Source: JACOTV01 sp964579395 (lineage in GTDB: Bacteria; Patescibacteriota; Microgenomatia; UBA1406; GWC2-37-13). From it: a stretch of 64,000 bases of DNA. The stretch covers positions 99,087 through 163,086 of the forward strand of contig CAZOFT010000002.1 of assembly GCA_964579395.1 (NCBI GenBank), given 5' to 3'. The notes under the pieces were generated by a model. It was not told the DNA's origin. It worked only from the letters and a program-made list of their open reading frames with translations, and did no database searches. The position numbers and the translations under genes are program-made. The first letter of the stretch is position 1, and every line of letters starts with the position of its first letter. This document shows positions 24,557 to 32,821 of the stretch, in pieces.

Positions 24557-25183
24557 ATGTTGACTGTCGGTGAAATTCTCAAAAAAGAACGTGAGCGCCA
24601 AGGACTCACGCATGAAGATATCGAAAAAAAATTGAAAATCCGCAAACAGTATTTGCGTGCTGTGGAAGCCGGTGATTGGAGTGTATTTACTTCAAAGATA
24701 TACATAATTGGCGTCATTAAAAACTACGCGAAGCTTCTGGGTCTTCCCCATGATAAAGTATTGGCATTTTTTCGTCGTGAATATGAACGCACCGAAGAGC
24801 TTGCGTTTAAAAAGCGCGTTTCACAAAAGCAATTTACTTCACAAACCCGCTTTGCCATCATTGCGGGAATCATGTCGGTTGCCATACTCGTGATCAGTTA
24901 TTTTGGATATCAGGTAAAGGCCCTTCTTACGCCGCCAAAAGTGGAAATCACCGCACCAATTGAAGATCATTTTGCACGCGTGACGACTGTCACGGTAAAA
25001 GGTATGGCGCAAAAAGAATCGGAGATTACGATTTTTGGCAATCATATCTATCAGGATAAGGATGGTTCGTTTCAATACGACCTCCCGCTCAAGCTCGGGA
25101 AAAATACCCTTGTAGTTGATGTAGTCGGGCCAAACGGTAAAAGAACGCGTGTTGAGAAAATCTATTACCTGGACAAAAAGTAA
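24557..25183 (+). CDS. RodZ-like HTH membrane protein
   Basis: Residues about 5-70 form the HTH_25-type helix-turn-helix of the RodZ family (G-E-I-L-K-K-E-R-E-R-Q-G-L-T-H-E-D-I). One membrane segment follows at about 98-118. The outer domain (about 125-208) looks like a beta-sandwich of the Glucodextranase-B/Big type rather than the DUF4115 domain of E. coli RodZ. RodZ links MreB to the membrane; here a cell-shape or envelope role is inferred from architecture only. It faces radA tail-to-tail with seven bases between stops. Confidence 0.78.
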   Translation: MLTVGEILKKERERQGLTHEDIEKKLKIRKQYLRAVEAGDWSVFTSKIYIIGVIKNYAKLLGLPHDKVLAFFRREYERTEELAFKKRVSQKQFTSQTRFAIIAGIMSVAILVISYFGYQVKALLTPPKVEITAPIEDHFARVTTVTVKGMAQKESEITIFGNHIYQDKDGSFQYDLPLKLGKNTLVVDVVGPNGKRTRVEKIYYLDKK

Positions 25184-25190
25184 GCTTAAC

Positions 25191-26501
25191 CTACAAAGGC
25201 AAGTGGAGGGATTTTTTAAGCAGATCACGTACGTGTTTGACATTCTGCGGACTCACGACATTGGTGAACGATAGTCGTTTGGCTTCGTCGATGATACGGT
25301 CTTGGAAAAAGACCGGACGCACTTCTCCCAACAGGCCTACTTCTCCCAAAAATACAGATTTTGCCGGCAGTGGAGTATTTTTAAACGAGGACAAAAGTGC
25401 CGCGATAATCCCAAGATCTGCTGCAGTTGATTTGATATCGATCCCCCCAACCACATTCACATAGATGTCTTGCGTGTCCATATGTACATTGAGGTGTTTG
25501 CGCATGACGGCTAGAAGGAGCTGGACTTTGTTGTAATCAACTCCCTTTACAACACGGCGCGGCACGGGAAGTGTGGTGGGAACTGTCAGTGTTTGAATCT
25601 CAAAGTAGAGCGGTCGTTTGCCTTCTGATACGCCGACAATCGCACGGCCGGGCGTGGATTCATTGCCGTCAATAAACGCGGTCGGATTGGTGACTTCCTC
25701 AAGTCCTGCTTCATTCATGGCAAATATTCCCACTTCATCGGTCGAGCCAAATCGATTCTTACTTGCCCGTAGTACTCGGTGCATGGATACTTTATCTCCT
25801 TCAAACAGCAAAACACAATCGACCAAGTGCTCAAGCGTCTTTGGGCCGGCCACATCTCCTTCTTTGGTCACATGTCCCACGATAATCATCGGTTTGTTTA
25901 GGGACTTTGCCAGTGCAACCAACTGAATGGAACACTCTCGAAGTTGCGACACAGATCCCGCCATGCCGTTGACATCTTTGGAGTAGATGGTCTGAATGGA
26001 GTCAATAACGACCACGTCGACTGTGTTTGCTTGTTCTTTGATGGTTTCAACAATACTCTCTGTTTGGGTTTCAGTTGAAAAAAGGATTTGTGAGAGGTTG
26101 ACTTTGAGTCTTCCTGCCCGATCGGCAACTTGCTCTGCAGATTCTTCACCCGATACGTACAGCACTTTCATGTGTTTTAGTGACTGCAAGAGAAGTGTTG
26201 ATTTGCCGATCCCTGGCTCACCGGTCAGAAGAACTACTTCTCCGCTTATGAATCCGCCGCCGAGGACGCGATCAAATTCGTAGAGCTTGGTTTGCAGTCT
26301 GTTTTTGGCACTCACTTTGACTTCAGAAAGAGGAGTCAGTGTGGAGGCTTCCACTACTTTTTTACGCGCCGCTCCTTTGCCTTTAGGTTCTTCTGTTGGA
26401 TCAGCATGGCGCTTCATCGTATTCCACTCGCCGCAGTCGGGACACTTCCCCAGCCAGCTGCCGGAGCCGTAGCCGCAATTTGCACAAATAAAAAACGCCA
26501 T
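25191..26501 (-). CDS. radA: DNA repair protein RadA (Sms)
   Basis: RadA is a RecA-family branch-migration helicase in recombination. It has a four-Cys zinc finger (C6, C9, C20, C23), Walker A G-E-P-G-I-G-K-S-T at 94-102, Walker B V-V-V-I-D-S-I-Q-T, the RadA-specific K-N-R-F-G motif and a C-terminal Lon protease-like domain beginning near residue 270. Length (436) is normal. argS lies upstream on the same strand. Confidence 0.97.
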   Translation of the reverse strand: MAFFICANCGYGSGSWLGKCPDCGEWNTMKRHADPTEEPKGKGAARKKVVEASTLTPLSEVKVSAKNRLQTKLYEFDRVLGGGFISGEVVLLTGEPGIGKSTLLLQSLKHMKVLYVSGEESAEQVADRAGRLKVNLSQILFSTETQTESIVETIKEQANTVDVVVIDSIQTIYSKDVNGMAGSVSQLRECSIQLVALAKSLNKPMIIVGHVTKEGDVAGPKTLEHLVDCVLLFEGDKVSMHRVLRASKNRFGSTDEVGIFAMNEAGLEEVTNPTAFIDGNESTPGRAIVGVSEGKRPLYFEIQTLTVPTTLPVPRRVVKGVDYNKVQLLLAVMRKHLNVHMDTQDIYVNVVGGIDIKSTAADLGIIAALLSSFKNTPLPAKSVFLGEVGLLGEVRPVFFQDRIIDEAKRLSFTNVVSPQNVKHVRDLLKKSLHLPL

Positions 26502-26528
26502 GTGTTGGGAATAAAATGAGAAAATAAA

Positions 26529-28205
26529 CTACATCGTCTTGATTGTTTTTATGCCGAGTAGTCGAAGTGACTTACTGATGATGTCAGCTGTTTTTTTAAC
26601 GATTGCCAGACGAACAATTTGAACATCTTCATCTGCTTTTGCGATAGGACATTGCTGATAAAAGTGATTAAAAGCTTGCGCAACTTCAAATGCGAAGTGG
26701 GCGACATGGTGGGGTGCATACGTCAATGCAGCCTGTTCAATGATTTCATCAAATTGAGGAAGTAGCCGAAGGAGTGTTGTTTCTTCAGGTGTCGGTTCAT
26801 ATGTTTTGACCACGCTCCCCCACTTGTCTGAAACGTCGTTTAAGTGTGCGAGTTCTGTATTATTTACTATCCCTTGCGTACGCACATACGTGTACATAAG
26901 GTATGGGCCCGAGTCCCCTTCTTTGGCGATGCTTGTTTCAATATCAAATGTTTTATTTGCACGGGCATCCGATTTTAGGAATGCATATTTGATCGCGCCA
27001 AGACCGATGTGTTTCGCATCGGGTGCGGTGCTTTGAAACGCTTCTTGAATGGCTCCTGTAACATCGTCAACAAGAGAGAATGCAGTGATAATGTTGCCGG
27101 TTCGACTCGACATTTTTCCTGATGAGAGCTGGATCATGCCAAATCCGATATGAAGCAGCTTTGCGGATAGTTCCGGATTGATTTGCTCAATCGCTTTATA
27201 TACCACTTTCATGTATTCATTTTGCTCTGAAGCGGTTGTGGTGATGCTTTGGTCAAATGTAAAATCTTCTTTTTTCTGAAATGCCAAGCCGAGCTCTTTT
27301 CCTTCATAAGTGGGGTTGCCGAAGCGATTGATAAACACACGGGTGTGTAAGCCGTAGTCCTCACCCGGAAATATGGTCGCACCGTCACTTTCTTGAAATA
27401 CCGCAGGAGTATTGTCGGTTACGATTTGCTTGCCAAGATCTGCTATCTCAGTCTCAAAGTATGAGCGATCGTATTTGATGCCAAGCCGTTGTTCAAACGT
27501 CTGATAATAATCGACACACCATTGTCGAGTTTCTTTCCATAGACTCATCAACTCGGTGTCTGAGACGATATACAAATCTTTGTTGAGCTGATCGATTTCT
27601 TTTTTTGCTGCCTCATCATCTTCATATGCAGTGGCGCCCTCTTGATAGCATTTTTGAAGAAATAGCATACGGTCATTTGAATTGGATGTAGAATCAGATA
27701 GCGTATGTTTGCGGACCGACCACAAACACTTTGCCACATGGAGCCCGATATCTCCTTGATAGTTGGCGCGGATTACTGTGTTGCCTGCCGCCTCAAGTAT
27801 TCGCGCGAGTGATTCGCCATACACATAGGAAAATAAGTGACCGATATGCGGTGATTTATGGGTGTTGGGTTGTCCGTATTCAACAAGAATTGTTTTATTT
27901 GTTTTTGGCCGGTCATGCTCTTCTTTTAGATCATTCAAAAGAACAGTCGGCGAGAGAGTAAGATTTATAAATCCATTTACTTGGGTGGCGGTTTGGATGA
28001 GCGCATCGTCCGGGATTTTAGTAATGATTTCAGACGCCAGATCTGACGGCTTTTTCCCCAGGCGCTTTGCGTGCTTGAGGGCGACGTTTGTGGCATAGTC
28101 TCCGAAATCCGGATTTGCCGGGTGAGTCAGATGGGGAGTGTCATCAATATCAACTGCCTGCAGTGCTTGCTTGACCAATGCAGTAACCTGGTCGCGGATC
28201 ATCAT
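26529..28205 (-). CDS. argS: Arginyl-tRNA synthetase
   Basis: Class I synthetase. The HIGH motif is H-I-G-H within P-N-T-H-K-S-P-H-I-G-H-L. The catalytic domain includes Y-Q-G-D-I-G-L-H and a K-M-S-S-R-T-G-N loop; many ArgRS lack KMSK, so its presence is notable. The all-alpha anticodon-binding domain ends with L-R-L-L-G-I, which matches the family C-terminus. Two consecutive ATGs begin the gene. TATAAT lies eight bases before the first. Confidence 0.96.
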   Translation of the reverse strand: MMIRDQVTALVKQALQAVDIDDTPHLTHPANPDFGDYATNVALKHAKRLGKKPSDLASEIITKIPDDALIQTATQVNGFINLTLSPTVLLNDLKEEHDRPKTNKTILVEYGQPNTHKSPHIGHLFSYVYGESLARILEAAGNTVIRANYQGDIGLHVAKCLWSVRKHTLSDSTSNSNDRMLFLQKCYQEGATAYEDDEAAKKEIDQLNKDLYIVSDTELMSLWKETRQWCVDYYQTFEQRLGIKYDRSYFETEIADLGKQIVTDNTPAVFQESDGATIFPGEDYGLHTRVFINRFGNPTYEGKELGLAFQKKEDFTFDQSITTTASEQNEYMKVVYKAIEQINPELSAKLLHIGFGMIQLSSGKMSSRTGNIITAFSLVDDVTGAIQEAFQSTAPDAKHIGLGAIKYAFLKSDARANKTFDIETSIAKEGDSGPYLMYTYVRTQGIVNNTELAHLNDVSDKWGSVVKTYEPTPEETTLLRLLPQFDEIIEQAALTYAPHHVAHFAFEVAQAFNHFYQQCPIAKADEDVQIVRLAIVKKTADIISKSLRLLGIKTIKTM

Positions 28206-28213
28206 AGTAGTCT

Positions 28214-28219
28214 ATTATA
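28214..28219 (-). promoter_or_regulatory. -10 hexamer of argS, near-leaderless
   Basis: TATAAT on the minus strand with eight bases to the first ATG. Confidence 0.5.
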
Positions 28220-28249
28220 GTATATATTGTGGTGCTTGGCGCGTCGTCT

Positions 28250-28912
28250 TCAGGCTTTTTTTCTGATCTGGAAACACTCTTCTGTTTTGAGACCCTTTAA
28301 AATAAACCCCATGTCCTTTGTTTGAGAAATATGTTTTTGAATCGCCTCTTTTTTTATATCCAATACGCTCGACACATCAAAGACTTGGTCGATATGCTCC
28401 TCAGCATATCCGGCCGGAAAATATACAAAGTACTCCCCTGGCTTACGCAGATTTTGATCATGACGCAGGCAGTAGTACATACAAGTATGCACATACGAAA
28501 GTCGTTCAAACAAAAAACTGCTGATCATTGACATTGCAATATGATCAAGGTGTCCTGATATACCATGATGTTCATACGTAAGGAGAGTGTCCGGGCGAAG
28601 ATCATCAATAATCGCCTGACACTCGGCCGCAATTGCATGATAGTTATTGTTACAAAGACCGCCATCCTTATGATGTAAGAAAAACACTCGCTTCACTCCC
28701 AACACTTCGCTTGATTGGGTAATCTCTTTTTGTCGCTGTGTAGCTAAGTCGATTCGATCACCATCGGGATGATGATTTTCCCCCGCGTCACCATTGGTTG
28801 CGCAGATAATGTATACATCGTGTGTTTTGGTCAGCAGGTGAATGGTGCCTGAAGGACCAAATGATTCGTCATCGGGGTGGGCAAACAGACATACCAATGT
28901 GGGCTTTTGCAT
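28250..28912 (-). CDS. LmbE/PIG-L family deacetylase
   Basis: Zn-dependent N-deacetylase fold that removes acetyl groups from GlcNAc-type sugars or similar. The metal motif is A-H-P-D-D-E near residue 11, and H-L-D-H near residue 120 supplies the third ligand. Also present are T-N-G-D-A-G-E and L-T-Y-E-H-H-G-I-S-G. The family includes MshB and BshB of low-molecular-weight thiol pathways as well as many sugar deacetylases; sequence alone does not decide. GATAAT lies seven bases before the ATG. Confidence 0.9.
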   Translation of the reverse strand: MQKPTLVCLFAHPDDESFGPSGTIHLLTKTHDVYIICATNGDAGENHHPDGDRIDLATQRQKEITQSSEVLGVKRVFFLHHKDGGLCNNNYHAIAAECQAIIDDLRPDTLLTYEHHGISGHLDHIAMSMISSFLFERLSYVHTCMYYCLRHDQNLRKPGEYFVYFPAGYAEEHIDQVFDVSSVLDIKKEAIQKHISQTKDMGFILKGLKTEECFQIRKKA

Positions 28913-28919
28913 ACGAAGT

Positions 28920-28925
28920 ATTATC
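28920..28925 (-). promoter_or_regulatory. -10 hexamer of the LmbE gene, leaderless
   Basis: GATAAT on the minus strand with seven bases to the ATG. Confidence 0.45.
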
Positions 28926-28950
28926 TAGGACTTGCCATGATTGCGCAAGA

Positions 28951-30135
28951 TCAGTTTGCTGGGATGATTCGTAAGATGCGGTCATCGCCTTCCTGCGGTG
29001 TTCCACGGCCGTCCCGATTGCTGGTTGAGAAATACACATATCCATCGGGTCCCACCACCACATCACGAATTCTCCCGTAGCCGGTGACGATTGTTTCATC
29101 CGACTGTACTGCTGGCGGGGAGTCGGCAGTGAAGCGAATGGCATGGAGACTCTCCCCTTTGAGGGCACCGAAGAAAAAAAGCCCTTCAAACTGCGGGATT
29201 GCATCGCCGGTGTAAAACGCAGCAGATGCCGGAGCCTGTGCCGGCGTGTAGGTCGTGAGTGGGTCGACCATACCGTTTGCATGTTGGGTATGTGAGACTA
29301 TCGGCCAGCCGTAGTTTTTACCCTTCTCAATCAAGTTGATTTCATCCCCGCCACCCGGCCCGTCCCAACCGGAAGGCCCATGTTCTGTAGAATACAGCCC
29401 GCCTGTTGTCGGATGCCAAGCAATTCCTTGTGTATTTCGGTGTCCATATGACCATACCGGCGAGTCAGGGAATGGATTATCGGTGGGTATGCTGCCGTCA
29501 CGATTGATGCGTAGCAGCTTCCCTCCAAGTGACTGTACGTCTTGTGCAATTTGGCCATCTGTCGCATCCCCCGTTGTGATATACAACTTATTGTCAGGGC
29601 CAAATGCCAGCCGGCAACCGGCATGAAACACTGCAGCCGGAATGTTTTCAATCAGCGTTTTGGTACCACTCACACGATCTCCTTCATCAATCGCCCGTAC
29701 TACACGATCTTTGATGGCTGATCCGTCTCTGTACGCATAGCAGAAGTAGATATATTTGTTATTTGCATATTCAGGATCGACCGCCAGTCCCATAAGGCCC
29801 TCCTCATCACCCGTTGCGATATCGGGCACGGTGAGCAAGGGGGCAGGGATAAGCGTTTTCTCAAATACACGGATTCTTCCCGGGCGCTCGGCAATGAGCA
29901 TGCGTGATGGGCTTGTCCACACGATGCTCCAAGGTACTTCAAGTCCTGTAACCACTTCCTCGATCGTGGTGTCTGGTGGGTTTTGTATAGTTGGTGCGCC
30001 AGAAAGCTTTTGTAGGACTGGCTTTGTGAGTCGTGATGGTGAGAGTGGGCTATTTGCATCCTGTACATATAGCAGCAGTGCAAACGCTGCCAATAGGGTC
30101 ACGGCCAGATAGATGCGTTTCATGATGTTGTACAT
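28951..30135 (-). CDS. PQQ-dependent sugar dehydrogenase-like beta-propeller, membrane-anchored
   Basis: Six-bladed beta-propeller of the soluble glucose dehydrogenase/Asd (GdhB, YliI) family. N-terminal hydrophobic anchor or signal at about residues 8-24. Conserved elements are T-G-L-E-V-P-W-S-I, G-E-E-G/D-E-E-G-L-M-G-L-A-V-D-P, F-H-A-G-C-R-L-A-F-G-P-D, G-H-R-N-T-Q-G-I-A-W and V-V-V-G-P-D-G. The ATG (M-Y-N-I-M-K-R) seven bases after TATGCT was chosen; a further in-frame ATG overlaps that hexamer. It is a divergent neighbour and paralogue of the dockerin-bearing dehydrogenase. Confidence 0.85.
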   Translation of the reverse strand: MYNIMKRIYLAVTLLAAFALLLYVQDANSPLSPSRLTKPVLQKLSGAPTIQNPPDTTIEEVVTGLEVPWSIVWTSPSRMLIAERPGRIRVFEKTLIPAPLLTVPDIATGDEEGLMGLAVDPEYANNKYIYFCYAYRDGSAIKDRVVRAIDEGDRVSGTKTLIENIPAAVFHAGCRLAFGPDNKLYITTGDATDGQIAQDVQSLGGKLLRINRDGSIPTDNPFPDSPVWSYGHRNTQGIAWHPTTGGLYSTEHGPSGWDGPGGGDEINLIEKGKNYGWPIVSHTQHANGMVDPLTTYTPAQAPASAAFYTGDAIPQFEGLFFFGALKGESLHAIRFTADSPPAVQSDETIVTGYGRIRDVVVGPDGYVYFSTSNRDGRGTPQEGDDRILRIIPAN

Positions 30136-30142
30136 GAAGTGT

Positions 30143-30148
30143 AGCATA
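30143..30148 (-). promoter_or_regulatory. -10 hexamer of the sugar dehydrogenase, leaderless
   Basis: TATGCT on the minus strand with seven bases to the chosen ATG. Confidence 0.4.
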
Positions 30149-30195
30149 CCCTGATCGGGAAGGTCGTCACACTAGAAAGAGTGGGTAAGATGCTC

Positions 30196-30201
30196 TATAC
30201 T
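30196..30201 (+). promoter_or_regulatory. -10 hexamer of the dockerin-bearing dehydrogenase, leaderless
   Basis: TATACT with seven bases to a GTG start codon. Confidence 0.5.
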
Positions 30202-30208
30202 CATCTAT

Positions 30209-31399
30209 GTGTTACGGAAAAAAACAATATATATTTTGATGCTCCTGGCGCTTGTGGGAGCAGTGTTACTGCTGGCCAATACCAAAAAAACAAGCATTGC
30301 AACAAGCGTCTATGCACAGTCTGCAACGGTTCCCGGAGACGCAAATCATGATGGGCGCGTCACACTGTCTGACTTTGAGGCATGGCGAATTGCGTATACC
30401 GTCGGCACACCTGATCCAACAGTACAGCCCACAGCAACACCTCCTGATGTTGCTCGCGTTACCACAATTGCAGAAGGGTTGCGAGTGCCATGGGCGTTGG
30501 CATTTTTGCCCGATGGAGACTTGCTTTTTACCGAACGTGGCGGCACGGTGCGTATTATTAAGAATGGGGTTTTGCAGCAAGAACCGGTGGGAGAGTTGGC
30601 AAATGTTGCGGCAATCGGTGAAGGAGGACTCTTGGGTATGGCGCTTCATCCCTCGTTTGCAACAAACCAGTATGTCTATTTCTACTATACGTATAGTGTT
30701 TCTGGGGGTGTCACAAAAAACCGCTTAGTGCGGGTGAAATATGGTAACGGCGCCTTAACGAATGAGACAACGTTGATTGATGCGGTGCCGGGAGCAAATA
30801 TTCACAATGGTGGGCGCATCAAGTTTGGCCCAGATGGCTATTTATATATTGGTACCGGAGATGCGGCTGAGCCGTCGCAAGCCCAAGACACATCCTCGTT
30901 GGCGGGAAAAATTCTGAGAGTGACCGACGATGGTTCGGCAGCTCCCGGAAATCCCTTTGGCAACAGAGTATATTCATTTGGGCATCGCAATCCACAAGGG
31001 TTGGCATGGGATGCGTCCGGTCAATTGTGGGAAAGTGAGCATGGACAAACTGCCACAGATGAACTAAACAAGATCGTTGCAGGAAACAATTATGGGTGGC
31101 CGACCATTGTGGGTGATGAGCAGCAGTCTGGGATGGAGTCTCCGGTTGCTCATTCAGGAACTGACACATGGGCGCCGTCAGGTATGTCCATAATAGGATC
31201 CACAGCGTATATCGCCTCATTGCGCGGTGTTGCAATTACTGCTATATCTCTGCCAAATGGTGCGCCAGTGACGCAGTACTTCAAAAATGAGTATGGTCGC
31301 ATGCGAGATGTGGTGGTCGGTCCCGACGGCATGATGTATGCATCAACCAGTAACACAGCAAACGATGTAATACTGCGAATTAATCCAAATAAGCTATAA
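30209..31399 (+). CDS. Secreted PQQ-type sugar dehydrogenase with N-terminal dockerin-like repeat
   Basis: A signal peptide (about residues 5-36, ending near V-Y-A-Q-S-A) is followed by one dockerin-like loop-helix, G-D-A-N-H-D-G-R-V-T-L-S-D-F-E-A-W-R, at about 43-60. A Thr/Pro-rich linker leads to the beta-propeller from about residue 78. Propeller landmarks are L-R-V-P-W-A-L-A-F, G-E-G-G-L-L-G-M-A-L-H-P, N-I-H-N-G-G-R-I-K-F-G-P-D-G and G-H-R-N-P-Q-G-L-A-W. Divergent paralogue to its left. The Ca-binding repeat is single, whereas classical dockerins have two. GTG start. Confidence 0.86.
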   Translation: MLRKKTIYILMLLALVGAVLLLANTKKTSIATSVYAQSATVPGDANHDGRVTLSDFEAWRIAYTVGTPDPTVQPTATPPDVARVTTIAEGLRVPWALAFLPDGDLLFTERGGTVRIIKNGVLQQEPVGELANVAAIGEGGLLGMALHPSFATNQYVYFYYTYSVSGGVTKNRLVRVKYGNGALTNETTLIDAVPGANIHNGGRIKFGPDGYLYIGTGDAAEPSQAQDTSSLAGKILRVTDDGSAAPGNPFGNRVYSFGHRNPQGLAWDASGQLWESEHGQTATDELNKIVAGNNYGWPTIVGDEQQSGMESPVAHSGTDTWAPSGMSIIGSTAYIASLRGVAITAISLPNGAPVTQYFKNEYGRMRDVVVGPDGMMYASTSNTANDVILRINPNKL

Positions 31400-31420
31400 C
31401 AGGATCTGATCCAACTGCTA

Positions 31421-31511
31421 TAACACATACGAACTCGTGAATTAGTGTTATACTTATTGATTACGAGTGCTCCAGTTATATGCCTGCGTAAACGAGTGAC
31501 GCGTCAGTCAC
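31421..31511 (+). promoter_or_regulatory. Leader of the MFS gene with interleaved inverted repeats
   Basis: TATACT at 31449-31454 is flanked by two interleaved inverted repeats: TAACAC/GTGTTA and ACTCGT/ACGAGT. A second ACGAGTG copy at 31492 offers an alternative partner. Further on, GTGAC/GTCAC form a hairpin just before the possible ribosome binding site GGGAG. The long leader is unlike the leaderless genes around it. Confidence 0.4.
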
Positions 31512-31533
31512 CTGCTCCGGGAGAGTGTCAGAT

Positions 31534-32814
31534 ATGAAACAAGAAGAACAATATATATTGCAAGAAAGCCGAGAGCTCAATATCGGAGAGCGCCCCGGGT
31601 GGACAAAACACTTTTTTAAGGCGTTTCCTGCGTTGCGTCATCGCAACTACCGACTATATGCCTCAAGCAATGTTATCTCGCAAATCGGCACATGGCTACA
31701 AAATGTCGCCCAAGGATATGTGGTGTATGAAATCACCAATTCCGCTTTTTGGGTAGGACTTATTTCAGCGTTGTACTTTTTGCCGATTCTCATCTTCAGT
31801 TTGTTTGCTGGTGTTATCATAGACCGACATCGCAAGCGATCGATTATGTACATAACCCAGACAGTACAGGCAGTATTGGCTATGGTGCTTGCGGCGCTTA
31901 CCTATTTTGGGTATGCACAAGCACTCCATATCGCAATCTTCGCATTTTTACTGGGGTGTGCCAATGCGTTTGATATGCCGGCCCGGCAAACCTTTATGAC
32001 GCGCATTGTCAAAAAAGATGACCTGTCATCTGCGATATCACTCAATGCCGGCACCTACAATGCTGCCCGTATTGTGGGGCCAAGTATGGCCGGGATTACG
32101 ATTGCACAATTAGGTGTGAGTGGAGCATTTCTTATAAACGGACTGAGTTTTTTTGCTGTCATTGCGGCACTTATCGCAATGCGGTTTAATGAAGTTATAC
32201 ATGATACGCACCCCGCACCTCTTCGTGCCATACGAGAAGGATTGTCCGTATCATTTCGCCATGAGGTGATTCGACCCATATTGTTTCTTGCATTATTCGC
32301 CGCAGTGTTTGGTTGGTCGTATGTGGCCATCATGCCGGTCGTGGCAAAAGATGTATTTCATCAGGACGCGCAGGGACTGGGTTACTTGCAGGCAGCAGCG
32401 GGAGCGGGTGCTATTCTTGGTGCTATTCTTGTGTCATCATTTTCGAGTCGGGTAAAACCTTATATTTTTATGTTCTCAGGCGCGTTCATTTTCTCTGTCG
32501 CTTTGATGATTTTCAGCTTTGCCAACGAGATGGTTTTTGGCATGATCAGCCTGGCGATTGCGGGATTTGGCTTGATTACCCTCTTTGCCACGATGAATGC
32601 GACTGTTCAACATCTTTCTCCTGATCATTTGCGTGGTCGCATCATGAGCGTGTATACCCTGATGTTTATCGGCATGTCGCCGTTTGGAAGTATGGAAATT
32701 GGGTGGCTTAGCGACATCATCAATGTGCAAAATACGCTGCGGCTCAACGCGGCAATTATATTTCTCGCCGCGCTTATTATCTATGTGACGCAAAAACCAC
32801 TGCGGCGCGTATAA
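31534..32814 (+). CDS. MFS transporter (EntS/MFS_3-like exporter)
   Basis: About 12 membrane segments. Typical features of the DHA3-type efflux branch are F-R-A-L-R-H/A-L-R-H-R-N-Y-R-L-Y near the N-terminus, S-Q-I-G-T-W-L-Q, the loop 2-3 motif G-V-I-I-D-R-H-R-K-R and D-M-P-A-R-Q-T-F. A cytoplasmic tail of about 35 residues precedes the first helix. Substrate unknown. A GTG three codons upstream is an alternative start. The ATG is preceded by GGGAG about 10 bases away. It ends eight bases before the ligase gene, whose -10 lies over the stop region. Confidence 0.88.
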   Translation: MKQEEQYILQESRELNIGERPGWTKHFFKAFPALRHRNYRLYASSNVISQIGTWLQNVAQGYVVYEITNSAFWVGLISALYFLPILIFSLFAGVIIDRHRKRSIMYITQTVQAVLAMVLAALTYFGYAQALHIAIFAFLLGCANAFDMPARQTFMTRIVKKDDLSSAISLNAGTYNAARIVGPSMAGITIAQLGVSGAFLINGLSFFAVIAALIAMRFNEVIHDTHPAPLRAIREGLSVSFRHEVIRPILFLALFAAVFGWSYVAIMPVVAKDVFHQDAQGLGYLQAAAGAGAILGAILVSSFSSRVKPYIFMFSGAFIFSVALMIFSFANEMVFGMISLAIAGFGLITLFATMNATVQHLSPDHLRGRIMSVYTLMFIGMSPFGSMEIGWLSDIINVQNTLRLNAAIIFLAALIIYVTQKPLRRV

Positions 32815-32815
32815 T
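32810..32815 (+). promoter_or_regulatory. -10 hexamer of the CysRS-like gene, leaderless
   Basis: TATAAT overlaps the end of the MFS gene, with six bases to the ATG. Confidence 0.55.
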
Positions 32816-32821
32816 ATCACC

